A DNA stretch of 64,000 bases from UBA1783 sp964449115. Its GTDB lineage: Bacteria > Bacillota_I > Bacilli_A > Erysipelotrichales > Erysipelotrichaceae. The first letter of the stretch is position 1; each line of letters begins with the position of its first letter. Positions 8,759 to 17,621 of the stretch are shown piece by piece. The stretch covers positions 13,808-77,807 of the forward strand of contig CAYUXW010000002.1 in the NCBI GenBank assembly GCA_964449115.1, given 5' to 3'. The notes below the pieces were generated by a model that did not search any database, had not been told where the DNA came from, and was given only the letters and a program-made list of their open reading frames with translations. A program made the position numbers and the translations under genes.

Positions 8759-10168
8759 TTATTTACTTAAGTAATCGTCGATTCCCTGAGCAGCTACTTT
8801 ACCAGCTCCCATAGCAGAGATAACAGTTGCAGCACCGGTAACAACATCCCCACCAGCATAAACGCCTTCTCTGCTTGTCAGGTTTTCTTCATTAACGATG
8901 ATTCCACCCCATCTGTTAACTTCCAAGCCTTCAGTAGTGTCTTTAATTAACGGATTTGGTGAAGTTCCAATAGCCATGATAACTGTATCTACATCCAGTA
9001 CAAACTCACTGCCTTCAATAGCAACAGGTCTTCTTCTACCATTTTCATCTGGCTCACCTAACTGCATCTTGATACATTTGATAGCTTCAACACAGCCATT
9101 TTTAGGATCTCTTGGATTATCTGGGTTATTATAACCTAGAATTTCTACTGGATTGTTTAATAATCTGAAATCAATACCTTCTTCAATAGCGTGTTCAACT
9201 TCTTCTGCTCTAGCAGGAAGTTCTTCCATTGAACGACGATAGACAATATAAACTTTTTCTGCTCCTAATCTTAAAGCGGTTCTTGCAGCATCCATTGCGA
9301 CGTTACCACCACCAACTACAGCAACTTTTCCACCTTTAGAAATAGGAGTATCAGCTTCTTCACTATAAGCTTTCATCAAATTGGCTCTAGTCAGGTATTC
9401 ATTTGCTGAATAGACACCCTTTAAACCTTCTCCAGGAATATTCATAAAGTTAGGCAAACCAGCACCTGAACCGATAAATACCGCATCAAATTTCATTTCA
9501 TCCAGCAGTTCATCAATAGTTAATGTTTTTCCAATAACAACGTTAGTTTCAACCTTAACACCTAACTGTTTTAAAACTTCAACTTCTTGAGTTACGATAT
9601 CGATTGGCAATCTGAATTCAGGAATACCATAGACAAGAACTCCACCAGCCATATGTAATGCTTCATAAACAGTTACATCATAACCTTTTTTAGCCAGATC
9701 ACCAGCACAGGTTAAACCTGCAGGTCCTGAACCAACAACAGCAACTTTCTTACCATTTAATTTTGGTTTAGCAGGAACATCTTTTGCATTTTTTAGATGA
9801 TAATCAGCAACAAAGCGCTCTAATCTACCAATAGCAACTGGTTCAAATCTAATTCCTAATGTACATTTACCTTCACACTGCGTTTCCTGAGGACATACAC
9901 GTCCACAAACCGCTGGCAATGATGAAGATTCAGCAATTATCTGATATGCACCTTCAAAATCTCTTTCTTGAACTTTCATTATAAATTCAGGAATCTGAAT
10001 ATTTACTGGGCAGGCAGCAACACAAGGTTTGTTTCTGCAGTTAATACATCTTTCCGCCTCAGCTACAGCAGCTTCTTCAGAATAACCTAAAGCTACTTCT
10101 TCAAAATTAGTGCTTCTTAATTTAGCATCTAATACCGGCATTGGATTTTTATTAGGAATAATTGCCAT
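8759..10168 (-). CDS. nfnB: NADH-dependent ferredoxin:NADP+ oxidoreductase, large subunit NfnB (GltD/SudA-like)
   Basis: The flavoprotein subunit of the electron-bifurcating transhydrogenase that couples ferredoxin and NADH oxidation to NADP+ reduction. The GltD-type layout is clear: an N-terminal Fe-S domain (CINCRNKPC, then ACPVNIQIPEF and CGRVCPQETQCEGKC), a FAD-binding GSGPAGLTCAG near residue 147, and an NADPH-binding GGGNVAMDAART near residue 287. The 469-residue length fits NfnB/SudA and the small subunit of glutamate synthase. The adjacent NfnA-like gene two bases upstream favours Nfn over glutamate synthase, since no GltB-type large subunit is present. Confidence 0.88.
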   Translation of the reverse strand: MAIIPNKNPMPVLDAKLRSTNFEEVALGYSEEAAVAEAERCINCRNKPCVAACPVNIQIPEFIMKVQERDFEGAYQIIAESSSLPAVCGRVCPQETQCEGKCTLGIRFEPVAIGRLERFVADYHLKNAKDVPAKPKLNGKKVAVVGSGPAGLTCAGDLAKKGYDVTVYEALHMAGGVLVYGIPEFRLPIDIVTQEVEVLKQLGVKVETNVVIGKTLTIDELLDEMKFDAVFIGSGAGLPNFMNIPGEGLKGVYSANEYLTRANLMKAYSEEADTPISKGGKVAVVGGGNVAMDAARTALRLGAEKVYIVYRRSMEELPARAEEVEHAIEEGIDFRLLNNPVEILGYNNPDNPRDPKNGCVEAIKCIKMQLGEPDENGRRRPVAIEGSEFVLDVDTVIMAIGTSPNPLIKDTTEGLEVNRWGGIIVNEENLTSREGVYAGGDVVTGAATVISAMGAGKVAAQGIDDYLSK

Positions 10169-10170
10169 GA

Positions 10171-11025
10171 CTACTGAACCTCCTTTTTAAATAAGTTACA
10201 TGTTTCTTCATAAGCATGTTTTTCAAAATCTGCATACATTCTTGAACGTGACATTGCTTCATCAAAATCAACTTCATAACCATCGAAATCAGGTCCATCA
10301 ACACAAGCGAATTTAGTAACTCTCTTACCATCTTGATTAAGCGTTAATCTACATCCACCACACATTCCAGTACCATCAATCATGATTGGATTCATACTTA
10401 CAGTACAAGGAATATTATATTGTTTAGCTGTCTCAACAACAAACTTCATCATAATAATTGGTCCAATAGTAATAATCTTATCGAATTTTTCCCCTGCTTC
10501 CAACATTTCTTTTAATGGTGCAGTAACATTACCATGATAACCATAACTACCATCATCAGTAGTAACAATTAATTTATCTGAACAAGCTTCAAACTCATCT
10601 TCTAAAATAACGATTTCTTTATTTCTAAAGCCGATAATACTTGTTACATGAGCTCCCATATCATACAAAGCCTCAGCTGTAGGTAAAGCGATTGCACATC
10701 CAACTCCACCACCAACAATACATACCTTCTCTAAGCCTTCCAATTCACTTGGGGTACCAAGTGGACCAACAAAGTCTTGAATATATTCGCCTTCCATAAC
10801 ATGATTAAGTTTTTCTGTAGTTCCACCGACTACCTGGAAAATAATCTTGACTGTTCCTTCATCTGGTTTTGTTCCAGCCACAGTTAATGGAATTCTTTCA
10901 CCTAATTCATCAACTCTTAAGATGATAAATTGACCAGGTTTAGCTTTATTAGCAACTAAAGGCGCTAAAACTTCAAGCTGTGTTACTGAATTGTTTAATT
11001 CTTTTCTTGACACAATTTTGTACAT
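10171..11025 (-). CDS. nfnA: NADH-dependent ferredoxin:NADP+ oxidoreductase, small subunit NfnA (SudB-like)
   Basis: A ferredoxin-reductase-fold subunit that carries FAD and a [2Fe-2S] cluster and takes electrons from NADH in the Nfn complex. The 284 residues hold a flavin-binding beta barrel (PGQFIILRVDE near 31-41), a nucleotide-binding GGGVGCAIALPTAEAL segment near 107, and a C-terminal 2Fe-2S binding site (GMCGGCRLT with ACVDGPDFDG). It is the first gene of the pair. The promoter is directly upstream, with three 26-bp tandem repeats abutting the -35 box. Confidence 0.88.
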   Translation of the reverse strand: MYKIVSRKELNNSVTQLEVLAPLVANKAKPGQFIILRVDELGERIPLTVAGTKPDEGTVKIIFQVVGGTTEKLNHVMEGEYIQDFVGPLGTPSELEGLEKVCIVGGGVGCAIALPTAEALYDMGAHVTSIIGFRNKEIVILEDEFEACSDKLIVTTDDGSYGYHGNVTAPLKEMLEAGEKFDKIITIGPIIMMKFVVETAKQYNIPCTVSMNPIMIDGTGMCGGCRLTLNQDGKRVTKFACVDGPDFDGYEVDFDEAMSRSRMYADFEKHAYEETCNLFKKEVQ

Positions 11026-11072
11026 AAGTTCCTCCTATTTTATTTAAAATACTTTTAAACCTCACTTCATTA

Positions 11073-11101
11073 ATTATAATACAAACAAACAATGTAGTAA
11101 A
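11073..11101 (-). promoter_or_regulatory. Promoter of nfnAB
   Basis: Minus-strand -35 TTTACT (11096-11101), 17-base spacer, and -10 TATAAT (11073-11078). The tandem repeat array begins at the very next base upstream. Confidence 0.7.
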
Positions 11102-11179
11102 GACAACAATAATTTTAAATTTAAATTGACAACAATAATTTTAAATTTAAATTGACAACAATAATTTTAAATTTAAATT
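11102..11179. repeat. Three perfect 26-bp tandem repeats upstream of nfnA
   Basis: The unit reads GACAACAATAATTTTAAATT followed by TAAATT. Three identical copies run end to end (11102-11127, 11128-11153, 11154-11179). Each holds an AATTTAAATTT-type inverted element. They lie directly against the -35 box of nfnA, so an operator array or UP-element function is plausible; polymerase-slippage duplication is also possible. Confidence 0.9.
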
Positions 11180-11199
11180 GTTTTATATCAAATAAATTT

Positions 11200-11231
11200 A
11201 AAAAGCGATGATTTTAATCTATCGCTTTTTT
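11200..11231. terminator. Terminator after the ydj-like operon
   Basis: Stem AAAAAGCGAT (11200-11209) with ATCGCTTTTT (11221-11230). It ends the minus-strand operon whose last stop codon is at 11238; the T-run on both strands makes it potentially bidirectional. Confidence 0.8.
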
Positions 11232-11237
11232 AGGTTT

Positions 11238-11720
11238 TTATGCCCAAGGGTCATCTTTAACAGGAATTCTTATGTCAGGCCATAAATAACATTCCCACAG
11301 AAAGTATTGATCTCCTTTTTTTCTCAATTGTACTTTTCTATCGCTATCAGCTCCACTTGAAGTAATAAATAATGTTACATATCCCTGTTGATCATAAGAA
11401 TATGGATTATCTCTGACCGTGACTGAATAAGGAACATCTGGAGTATAGTTATTTTGTGGAGAAGTTCCATTAAAGTAACTTCTAGCAACATACTCCTTTC
11501 CCTTTAATCTGTCATCAATGAACTGTCTTTGATATTTACTTACCTCATTAGGACCATTTAAATAGTCATACATCTTTATCATCTCTTCCACATCATTTTC
11601 ATAAGCAGCCAGTACCAATACAACCAAGCTGGCTACTTCATATTCATCCTTTAAATCTGAAAGAGCTTTTAATTCCTCAACATTTTGAGGTAATTTATCA
11701 TAAGTAAAAGTTTTTTCCAT
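11238..11720 (-). CDS. DUF6935-like protein of unknown function
   Basis: A 160-residue soluble protein with no signal peptide or membrane segment. The sequence (KLPQNVEELKAL start, GPNEVSKYQRQFIDDRL, PQNNYTPDVPYSV, DPWA end) resembles, from memory, the family annotated as DUF6935 in Clostridia; I cannot run a search. No catalytic motif is evident. Its ATG overlaps the stop codon of the TPM-domain gene (TAATG), making it the last gene of the envelope operon. A role with the YdjGHI-like proteins is inferred from position only. Confidence 0.7.
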   Translation of the reverse strand: MEKTFTYDKLPQNVEELKALSDLKDEYEVASLVVLVLAAYENDVEEMIKMYDYLNGPNEVSKYQRQFIDDRLKGKEYVARSYFNGTSPQNNYTPDVPYSVTVRDNPYSYDQQGYVTLFITSSGADSDRKVQLRKKGDQYFLWECYLWPDIRIPVKDDPWA

Positions 11721-12589
11721 TATAGTCTTCTGCCTCCTCCGCCATGGCTTCTTCCAGAACTGGATGTGTGGGTGCTAGAGCCACCTCTATATCCTCCACC
11801 ACTGCTGCTGCTAGATGTTTCTCTTGGACGAACAGTAGCAGATGTTCTAGAAAATAAATATAAATCTCTGTGACTAGATAAGTTGAAAGAACCAGGTCTT
11901 GCATAATCCTTAGCTTCACGCTTTTTGTAAACGCTCTTGTTTTTACCTTTCAGTATAGTCGTTCCAATTAAAGCTGCAACTCCACCTGCGCCAGCTGATA
12001 TGCCAGCTGATTTAGCTGCTTCAACTGCTGGATTTGGTGGTTCTGGCTCTGGTTCAGGTTCTGGATCAGGATAGTATATATCATACGGTTCACCATTATT
12101 AGCCAGTTCAATCAATTCATCACATCTATTGACATAGGCTTTCAAACCACTGAACCAGTCATAACCATCATCATAATTTTCAACAAGAACATCAATTAAA
12201 TGTTCAATACCATAGTCTGAATAGCAGTAAATACCATATCCAGAAGTAGAGATATACACAAAATATCCCTCTTCATCTTTACCGACTAATAGCAAACTTC
12301 CCGAATAGTCTTCTCCCATACCATAACCATTGTAATCATAATAATCATCGGCTTCATTTTGCATATTATCGTAGGTAAATACATCAGAAATAACAATTAC
12401 TACATCAACATTTTGTCTTTCAGAAATTTCATCACATAATTGTTCCAGCTCTTGTTTTTCACTTTCGCTCAAAAGTCCCATTTCATCGATTACTCGATCT
12501 GGATGTTCAGCTTTTAAAATGGTAAAGGCTGGTAAAAAAGTTAAGGTAATAATAAATGCTATTAATAAAAATTTAATAAATCTTTTCAT
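11720..12589 (-). CDS. TPM-domain membrane protein, YdjH-like
   Basis: A secreted or membrane-anchored protein of 289 residues. An N-terminal signal or anchor (residues 1-27) is followed by a TPM domain (about 30-170; VIDEMGLLSESEKQELEQL is typical). Then come a PEPEPEPEPP linker, a short hydrophobic segment (about 192-212), and a Ser/Gly/Arg-rich tail ending GGGGRRL. B. subtilis YdjH has the same plan and is in the sigma-W-controlled ydjGHI set. TPM domains are seen in envelope and photosystem-repair proteins, but no reaction is established here. Confidence 0.85.
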   Translation of the reverse strand: MKRFIKFLLIAFIITLTFLPAFTILKAEHPDRVIDEMGLLSESEKQELEQLCDEISERQNVDVVIVISDVFTYDNMQNEADDYYDYNGYGMGEDYSGSLLLVGKDEEGYFVYISTSGYGIYCYSDYGIEHLIDVLVENYDDGYDWFSGLKAYVNRCDELIELANNGEPYDIYYPDPEPEPEPEPPNPAVEAAKSAGISAGAGGVAALIGTTILKGKNKSVYKKREAKDYARPGSFNLSSHRDLYLFSRTSATVRPRETSSSSSGGGYRGGSSTHTSSSGRSHGGGGRRL

Positions 12590-12601
12590 CTTACTACCCT
12601 C

Positions 12602-13678
12602 CTATTTCAACATCTGGATAATGTAAGCTATTGCAGATACTACGATAAAGATAATACCAAAATATTTAGCATAGGCTCCTTTATCAATAGGTAAATCACC
12701 TACCATTTTTCCAGTTTGACCATTCATCGCAAAGGTAAATTTCTCACCTTTATAAGTTGTATTTAAAATGTAAACAGGTAATAGACAATACTTGACTGTA
12801 TGGTTGTTTAATCCCATATTCATACTCTCTAAAGCAATACTGTCATATCCTCTAACAGTAGAAGCTAAAGCTGTTTCAGCACTGTTTCTAATACGCTGAT
12901 TAGCTTGCTCTTTACTATCTTCTGAAGAAATATCATATTTATCTGCCAGGTAACCAGCCAAATAAGCTGTTTTGAAATCAACTGCTTCACTTACATCAAA
13001 AGGTTCAATTGATTCCATCAAAGCATTATCAATATTTGTTGAACCATCTACAGGTACGTTATCAAAACCTATTTCACCTTGTCTAAAAATTGAATAATAA
13101 CTTGTTTCGGTGTAAATAAAGTCAGAATCAGACCAGCTTCTTGTTCGAGTAGCTCTGTATCTGGCTGCCATATCAACTTCTGCATCATATAGCCAAAACG
13201 GAACATATATTCCTTTTAACTCATTGATACGATTTTCATCTTTAAAGTATTTTGGCAATAATGGCTTACCTTTTAAATGGTTTCTATACGCTTCTTTTGC
13301 CTGTTTTTCTTCAATCTTAAACGGAACCACCAAATCAGGTTTTAAAATACCACTGAACTTCTGTGGAACAATGACTGGATTTCCACAATATGGACATCTT
13401 GTCGCCCCTGTATTTACATCAGCAATAATTTCTCCACCACAACTATCACAGACATAATGACGCAATTTTGACTGTTCTTCTTCAGTCCAATCTAAACCCG
13501 GTTTGTCTAACCAATTCAATTTTTCTTCAACCGTCTTTTTTAAATCTTCGTCATATCCTTGCAAGGTGTCAATCTCAAATTCTGAACCACAATATGGACA
13601 TTTTAGATTTCCACTTGTTACATCATAATTAATTGGACCACCACAACTTGGACACTTATATTGTTTTATATTACTCAT
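12602..13678 (-). CDS. TFIIB-type zinc-ribbon membrane protein, YdjG-like
   Basis: 358 residues starting at ATG 13678, chosen because GGAGG lies 7 bases upstream; a longer frame would start inside the lipoprotein gene without a better site. It carries two zinc ribbons (CPSCGGPINYD with CPYCGSEFE; CDSCGGEI with CPYCGNPV), a long beta-rich domain, and one C-terminal membrane helix (about 337-355). This matches B. subtilis YdjG. The start overlaps the upstream lipoprotein stop by 8 bases. The function is unknown; it is proposed to act with the SPFH protein at the membrane. Confidence 0.85.
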   Translation of the reverse strand: MSNIKQYKCPSCGGPINYDVTSGNLKCPYCGSEFEIDTLQGYDEDLKKTVEEKLNWLDKPGLDWTEEEQSKLRHYVCDSCGGEIIADVNTGATRCPYCGNPVIVPQKFSGILKPDLVVPFKIEEKQAKEAYRNHLKGKPLLPKYFKDENRINELKGIYVPFWLYDAEVDMAARYRATRTRSWSDSDFIYTETSYYSIFRQGEIGFDNVPVDGSTNIDNALMESIEPFDVSEAVDFKTAYLAGYLADKYDISSEDSKEQANQRIRNSAETALASTVRGYDSIALESMNMGLNNHTVKYCLLPVYILNTTYKGEKFTFAMNGQTGKMVGDLPIDKGAYAKYFGIIFIVVSAIAYIIQMLK

Positions 13679-14159
13679 AAGTAACCTCCGTTGCATATAA
13701 ACCAGCTAAATGCTTTAAAAACTCATACAATTTTTCAAAATGTAACGAAGCATCTTTGTACTTTTCATTTTCAAAAAATAAAGTAATTTTGTATTCTGTT
13801 TTATCCGCCACAAAAAACCAGTTTATCTTTTCCTTATATTTAAGTACTTCTTCTGTAATATTGTTGACTTTAAGTATCTCAATAAGCTGATCAAAGTATT
13901 TATCTTCAATCGGCACATCTTTACACGATACTCTAGTATCGTTGTAACTTTCTTTATCTATTGAACAATCACAACTGAACAATGTTTTATCCTCTTGCAC
14001 ATATATTTTAAAATTATAAGAATAACTAAATGCCATATGTGTGCATGAAACACTTAGGCCAACAACATCCTCATCAGTAACATTAGGCTCTTTTTGGCAA
14101 GCCGACATATTAAAAAGTATCAGCATTGCCAAAAAACCACCTAATAATTTTTTCATCAC
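13671..14159 (-). CDS. Small lipoprotein of the ydj-like operon
   Basis: About 161-162 residues. A lipoprotein signal peptide ends in the lipobox MSAC (Cys at about 21), so the mature protein should be anchored outside the membrane. The remainder (CSIDKESYNDTRVSCKD, a helical C-terminus) is not recognised. Adjacent GTG (14159) and ATG (14156) starts cannot be separated. It is sandwiched between two zinc-ribbon genes with overlaps, which argues it is part of the same functional unit. No equivalent is known to me in ydjGHI. Confidence 0.75.
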   Translation of the reverse strand: MMKKLLGGFLAMLILFNMSACQKEPNVTDEDVVGLSVSCTHMAFSYSYNFKIYVQEDKTLFSCDCSIDKESYNDTRVSCKDVPIEDKYFDQLIEILKVNNITEEVLKYKEKINWFFVADKTEYKITLFFENEKYKDASLHFEKLYEFLKHLAGLYATEVTYE

Positions 14160-15017
14160 CTAAAACTTCTTTCCACATTGTGGACAGAACTTTGCAGTTT
14201 TTCCATCTTCAAATTTATACCCACAATCAGGACAGAACTTAGGACCCATAACTGGTTTCTGAGTTCCACACTGCATGCAGAAATTTGAAGTATTGGCTGT
14301 TCCGCAATTAGGACAATACCAATTGCCATCAGCAGCAGGTACCTTATTACCTGTAATAGCACTGATTACCTGTCCTGCTAAATTGGCAAAATCTTCAAAC
14401 GACAGATTGCTCTTGTCTACATCTGTTCTTTTCCCAGTTAAAACCTCTGAAATATCTCCTAGAATCTTTTCTTTTTCTTTAAATTCTTTTGAATTAGGAT
14501 CAGTTGGTTTCAAACCAGTTAAAGAGAAATTGATTTCTTCAATATATGGATGATTTAAAACTATTTCAACTTCAAAATCATATTCATACTTGTATTTTGG
14601 CGGATTAAATGAAATACTTTTACCTTCTTGGTCAATATCATATATTTCATCTTTATCCTCATCAATTCTGGTATTAAAAGCGATAATACTGCTTAAATCA
14701 ATGATGTCACAGTTTTCCTTAATATAGTCGTTTGTTCTTGAAACAATGAATTTTCCCTTATTGGCATCAACATATACTTTAGGTCCTTTTCCTGCAACTT
14801 TGGTCGCATTAAACGACAGCAGTTCTCTTGCATTTCTTTCTCTATAGGCAAGTTGTTCCTTAATATCGTTTAAGCTGGTTTTTCTTCTGCCTGTGAAGTA
14901 TGGAGAAAGTTTGTTATTGCAATCCTTACAAATTGTTCCATCATCAACTTTTCTTCCACCAAGAAGCTTAATCTGATTCCCACAGGCTCCACAATACTTC
15001 TTATCAAATAATCCCAT
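14160..15017 (-). CDS. Zinc-ribbon protein with DUF4428-like N-terminus
   Basis: 285 residues, apparently cytoplasmic. The N-terminal CGACGNQIKLLGGRKVDDG with CKDC resembles DUF4428. A middle PH-like or beta domain follows. The C-terminus bears paired zinc ribbons (CPNCGTANTSNFCMQCG and CPDCGYKFEDGKTAKFCPQCG). The same style of zinc ribbon ends the next gene upstream, the SPFH protein, suggesting that the two are functionally related. The gap to the SPFH gene is 10 bases. The biochemical role is unknown. Confidence 0.8.
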   Translation of the reverse strand: MGLFDKKYCGACGNQIKLLGGRKVDDGTICKDCNNKLSPYFTGRRKTSLNDIKEQLAYRERNARELLSFNATKVAGKGPKVYVDANKGKFIVSRTNDYIKENCDIIDLSSIIAFNTRIDEDKDEIYDIDQEGKSISFNPPKYKYEYDFEVEIVLNHPYIEEINFSLTGLKPTDPNSKEFKEKEKILGDISEVLTGKRTDVDKSNLSFEDFANLAGQVISAITGNKVPAADGNWYCPNCGTANTSNFCMQCGTQKPVMGPKFCPDCGYKFEDGKTAKFCPQCGKKF

Positions 15018-15027
15018 TTAAAACCTC

Positions 15028-16107
15028 CTATTCAGGTTTTTTACCGCCACAATTAGAACAGAAGTTACCATCATTTACCTTACCACAGCTACAAGTCCAG
15101 CCGTTTTCTACTTCTTTCTTTCCGCCTTTAAATAAGCCTGCCAAACCTTCTGCAACGCCGCCAAGAGCTCCCATGCCAATAACTCCAGTCATAGTTCCGC
15201 CTGGATTTTTAGCAGCATCTTTCATAGCTTCAACCATTGCGCCTCTTGCCAGACCTTCATTAGCATATCTGCTTTCAAGCTGAGCATCTTTAATAGCTTT
15301 AGCATCTTCTTCTGGTAATGTAACTGTTGAAATTGCCACATTTACAACTTCTAGACCCCTTAACTGGCTCCATTTTGTTGATAATGCCTGATTTAGATAT
15401 TGTTCTAACTCTAAATTATGATTGACAATTTCGTTAGGTCTTAATTCTAAAGCACTTAATTTGCCAACAGCAGGCTGTAAAGCTGATAAGAATTCACTCT
15501 TTAGCTGATTATCGATTTCAGCTCTTGTGAAAACATTAGCAACATTTCCTGTTACATTTGTATAAAATAATACTGGGTCAGCAATTCTATAAGAATATAC
15601 TCCCGCCATTCTGATAGATACATCTAAATCCAAGCCTACTTTTGAATCAACGACTCTAAACATGATTGGATTAGGAGTTCCAAATTTATTGTCCATTAAT
15701 TCTTTAGTATTGAAATAATAAACTCTTTGATCTTTTCCTAATTCTCCACCATATTCAAAACGATTTTTGATTGTTTCTAAAGTCTTGATGATAGCATCGC
15801 CTAAATCACCATGGAATAATGATGGTTCACTTGAAGTGTCATATGTAAATTCACCTGGTTCAGCACAGACTTCAACAACCTGTCCATTGTCAACAATAAT
15901 CATACACTGTCCTTCGTTTACAACGATTCCTGAACCGTTAGAGATAATGTTGTCACTTCCTCTGTTGCTAGAGAATAAACCATTAATCTGTTTTGTTCCC
16001 TTAACAACCAATACATCATCATCCATACTTTCGCAATAGAAGTATTCCTTCCATTGATCTTTCATTGTGCTTGAAATAGCACTCAATCCAGCTCTAATAA
16101 GTCCCAT
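15028..16107 (-). CDS. SPFH-domain protein, YdjI / virion-core-like, with C-terminal zinc ribbon
   Basis: 359 residues. The N-terminal region and SPFH domain (about 20-270) resemble B. subtilis YdjI, which was reported to bring YdjG/YdjH and PspA-type stress functions together at the membrane. A Gly-rich helix (about 300-325, MTGVIGMGALGGVAEGLAGL) is followed by a C-terminal zinc ribbon (CSCGKVNDGNFCSNCGG). It is the first gene of the six-gene operon down to 11238. The upstream 5'-nucleotidase ends 39 bases away on the same strand, so whether they are co-transcribed is open. Confidence 0.88.
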   Translation of the reverse strand: MGLIRAGLSAISSTMKDQWKEYFYCESMDDDVLVVKGTKQINGLFSSNRGSDNIISNGSGIVVNEGQCMIIVDNGQVVEVCAEPGEFTYDTSSEPSLFHGDLGDAIIKTLETIKNRFEYGGELGKDQRVYYFNTKELMDNKFGTPNPIMFRVVDSKVGLDLDVSIRMAGVYSYRIADPVLFYTNVTGNVANVFTRAEIDNQLKSEFLSALQPAVGKLSALELRPNEIVNHNLELEQYLNQALSTKWSQLRGLEVVNVAISTVTLPEEDAKAIKDAQLESRYANEGLARGAMVEAMKDAAKNPGGTMTGVIGMGALGGVAEGLAGLFKGGKKEVENGWTCSCGKVNDGNFCSNCGGKKPE

Positions 16108-16146
16108 AAATACATCTCCTTTACTTATTAATAATTTTTAAATATA

Positions 16147-17610
16147 TCATTCAACAACCGTCAAGCGCCCTTGCACAGCACTATCAACAACGTTGTGTGA
16201 AGACAAATATTCATTGATGATATCAAAATCACTTGTCGAAATAACTCTAGGCTTGCCATTAATGTATGTTTCTTCAATCTCAAGTCCTAAAAAGTCACTA
16301 AAGTTCATGAAATGGAATTCTTGAATACCAATTTTATATATCTTATCTCCTTTAATATCACTTCCATTTAACTTTGCCAATTCAAATTCTTTCTTTGATT
16401 TAGAGTAAATAAGTTTAATTCCTTTTGAAAACTGATAGAATTCCGTATGACCAGTCCAAGCTTCATCCCTGAAAATATGCAGCAACATCTTCCTTAACTG
16501 ATCAGCGGTAACATTTACCTGATATACCTTTCCAACATAAGGGAAACATTCAGATAATTTACCATAGGTGACAATTGGTCCCAGTTCAGCACTTCTTATT
16601 GATCCTGATCCAAATAGCATCAGATGCAATCCCAATGCCTCTTTAATTATATCTGAAACAAGATTTCCCAGTGAAGTTTCCTGATTTCTTTTTGGATGGG
16701 TCAAGATATGTTTGAATTTTGATACCACTCTTCCATATTTTAAATCAGTAACTGTCTTATATCCTAAAATAAGATCTTCAATCTGATAGTCTTTCGGACA
16801 GTTTTTACTGGTAATCGGAATAAACTGCCAGGTAAATGAATCAATACAGTTATTATCTGTATCAACATCTATATCAAATCGACCAATAGCATCTGTACCT
16901 GTTCCAGCCTGAACAATAGGAATACCGTTTATAATTTCTGGCTTTTCTAGAACCGTATGAGAATGTCCACCGATAATAACATCGACGCCCCATTCAGGTT
17001 TTAACATCATTGCTAATTTCTTATCTTCTTCAAAACCGATGTGGGTAAGTAAAACGGTAAAGTCAATATCAATTCCATTAAAGGCATTGCATATTTTTCC
17101 TACTTCATCAGCAGCATCTTCGGTATTGATAATTGTACCAATTAACCCTTCTCTTTTGGCTGAAGCCAGAACAGCTTCGGTTACAATTCCAATAAATAAG
17201 ATCTTCATGCCATCCATTTCAATTATCTCATACGGTTTGAATAACCTGGCCCCATTGGTCTTAATATACATATTGGCATTAATAATAGGGAATTTGGCAC
17301 ATTTCTCAATAAACAGTAAATGAGCAACTCCATAATCTACTTCATGATTTCCAATTGCGACAACATCCGGAGCTAAGGCATTCATTATTTCTATTGTGGA
17401 AATCCCACGATATTCTGAATCGATAACTGAACCCCTGAACATATCTCCAGCAATAGCATAGATAACATTTTCGTTTTCTTCTCTGGTCTTGTTTATGTAA
17501 CCCGACAACAGAGAAATTCCTCCAACCAGATGCTCATCTATATGCTCTGCCAGAAAGTCTCCATGTAAATCATTTGAGTGTAATATCGTCAACTTTTTGA
17601 TATTTTTCAT
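16147..17610 (-). CDS. Bifunctional metallophosphatase / 5'-nucleotidase family protein
   Basis: A calcineurin-like metallophosphatase with a 5'-nucleotidase C-terminal domain, 487 residues. Metal-binding motifs are visible: HSNDLHGDF (about 10-18), AGDMFRG, IGNHEVDYG (about 90), and GGHSHT (about 215). The C-terminal substrate-binding domain starts near residue 300 (TSLGNLVSDIIKEA). It has no signal peptide, unlike secreted UshA, so it is cytoplasmic like B. subtilis YunD. The substrate among nucleotides and UDP-sugars cannot be fixed from sequence. It follows the Panacea gene by 11 bases. Confidence 0.88.
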   Translation of the reverse strand: MKNIKKLTILHSNDLHGDFLAEHIDEHLVGGISLLSGYINKTREENENVIYAIAGDMFRGSVIDSEYRGISTIEIMNALAPDVVAIGNHEVDYGVAHLLFIEKCAKFPIINANMYIKTNGARLFKPYEIIEMDGMKILFIGIVTEAVLASAKREGLIGTIINTEDAADEVGKICNAFNGIDIDFTVLLTHIGFEEDKKLAMMLKPEWGVDVIIGGHSHTVLEKPEIINGIPIVQAGTGTDAIGRFDIDVDTDNNCIDSFTWQFIPITSKNCPKDYQIEDLILGYKTVTDLKYGRVVSKFKHILTHPKRNQETSLGNLVSDIIKEALGLHLMLFGSGSIRSAELGPIVTYGKLSECFPYVGKVYQVNVTADQLRKMLLHIFRDEAWTGHTEFYQFSKGIKLIYSKSKKEFELAKLNGSDIKGDKIYKIGIQEFHFMNFSDFLGLEIEETYINGKPRVISTSDFDIINEYLSSHNVVDSAVQGRLTVVE

Positions 17611-17621
17611 AATATTCTCCT

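Noticed and set aside
11102..11179. Repeats considered as a CRISPR array
   Set aside because: The 26-bp units are directly joined with no spacers, and no cas genes are present.
11698..11919. Minus-strand 73-codon frame within the TPM-domain gene
   Set aside because: Alternate frame of the repetitive Ser/Gly-rich 3' end; a shadow of low-complexity coding sequence.
14156..14362. Minus-strand 68-codon frame in the zinc-ribbon gene
   Set aside because: Overlaps the real frame entirely and has no start site.
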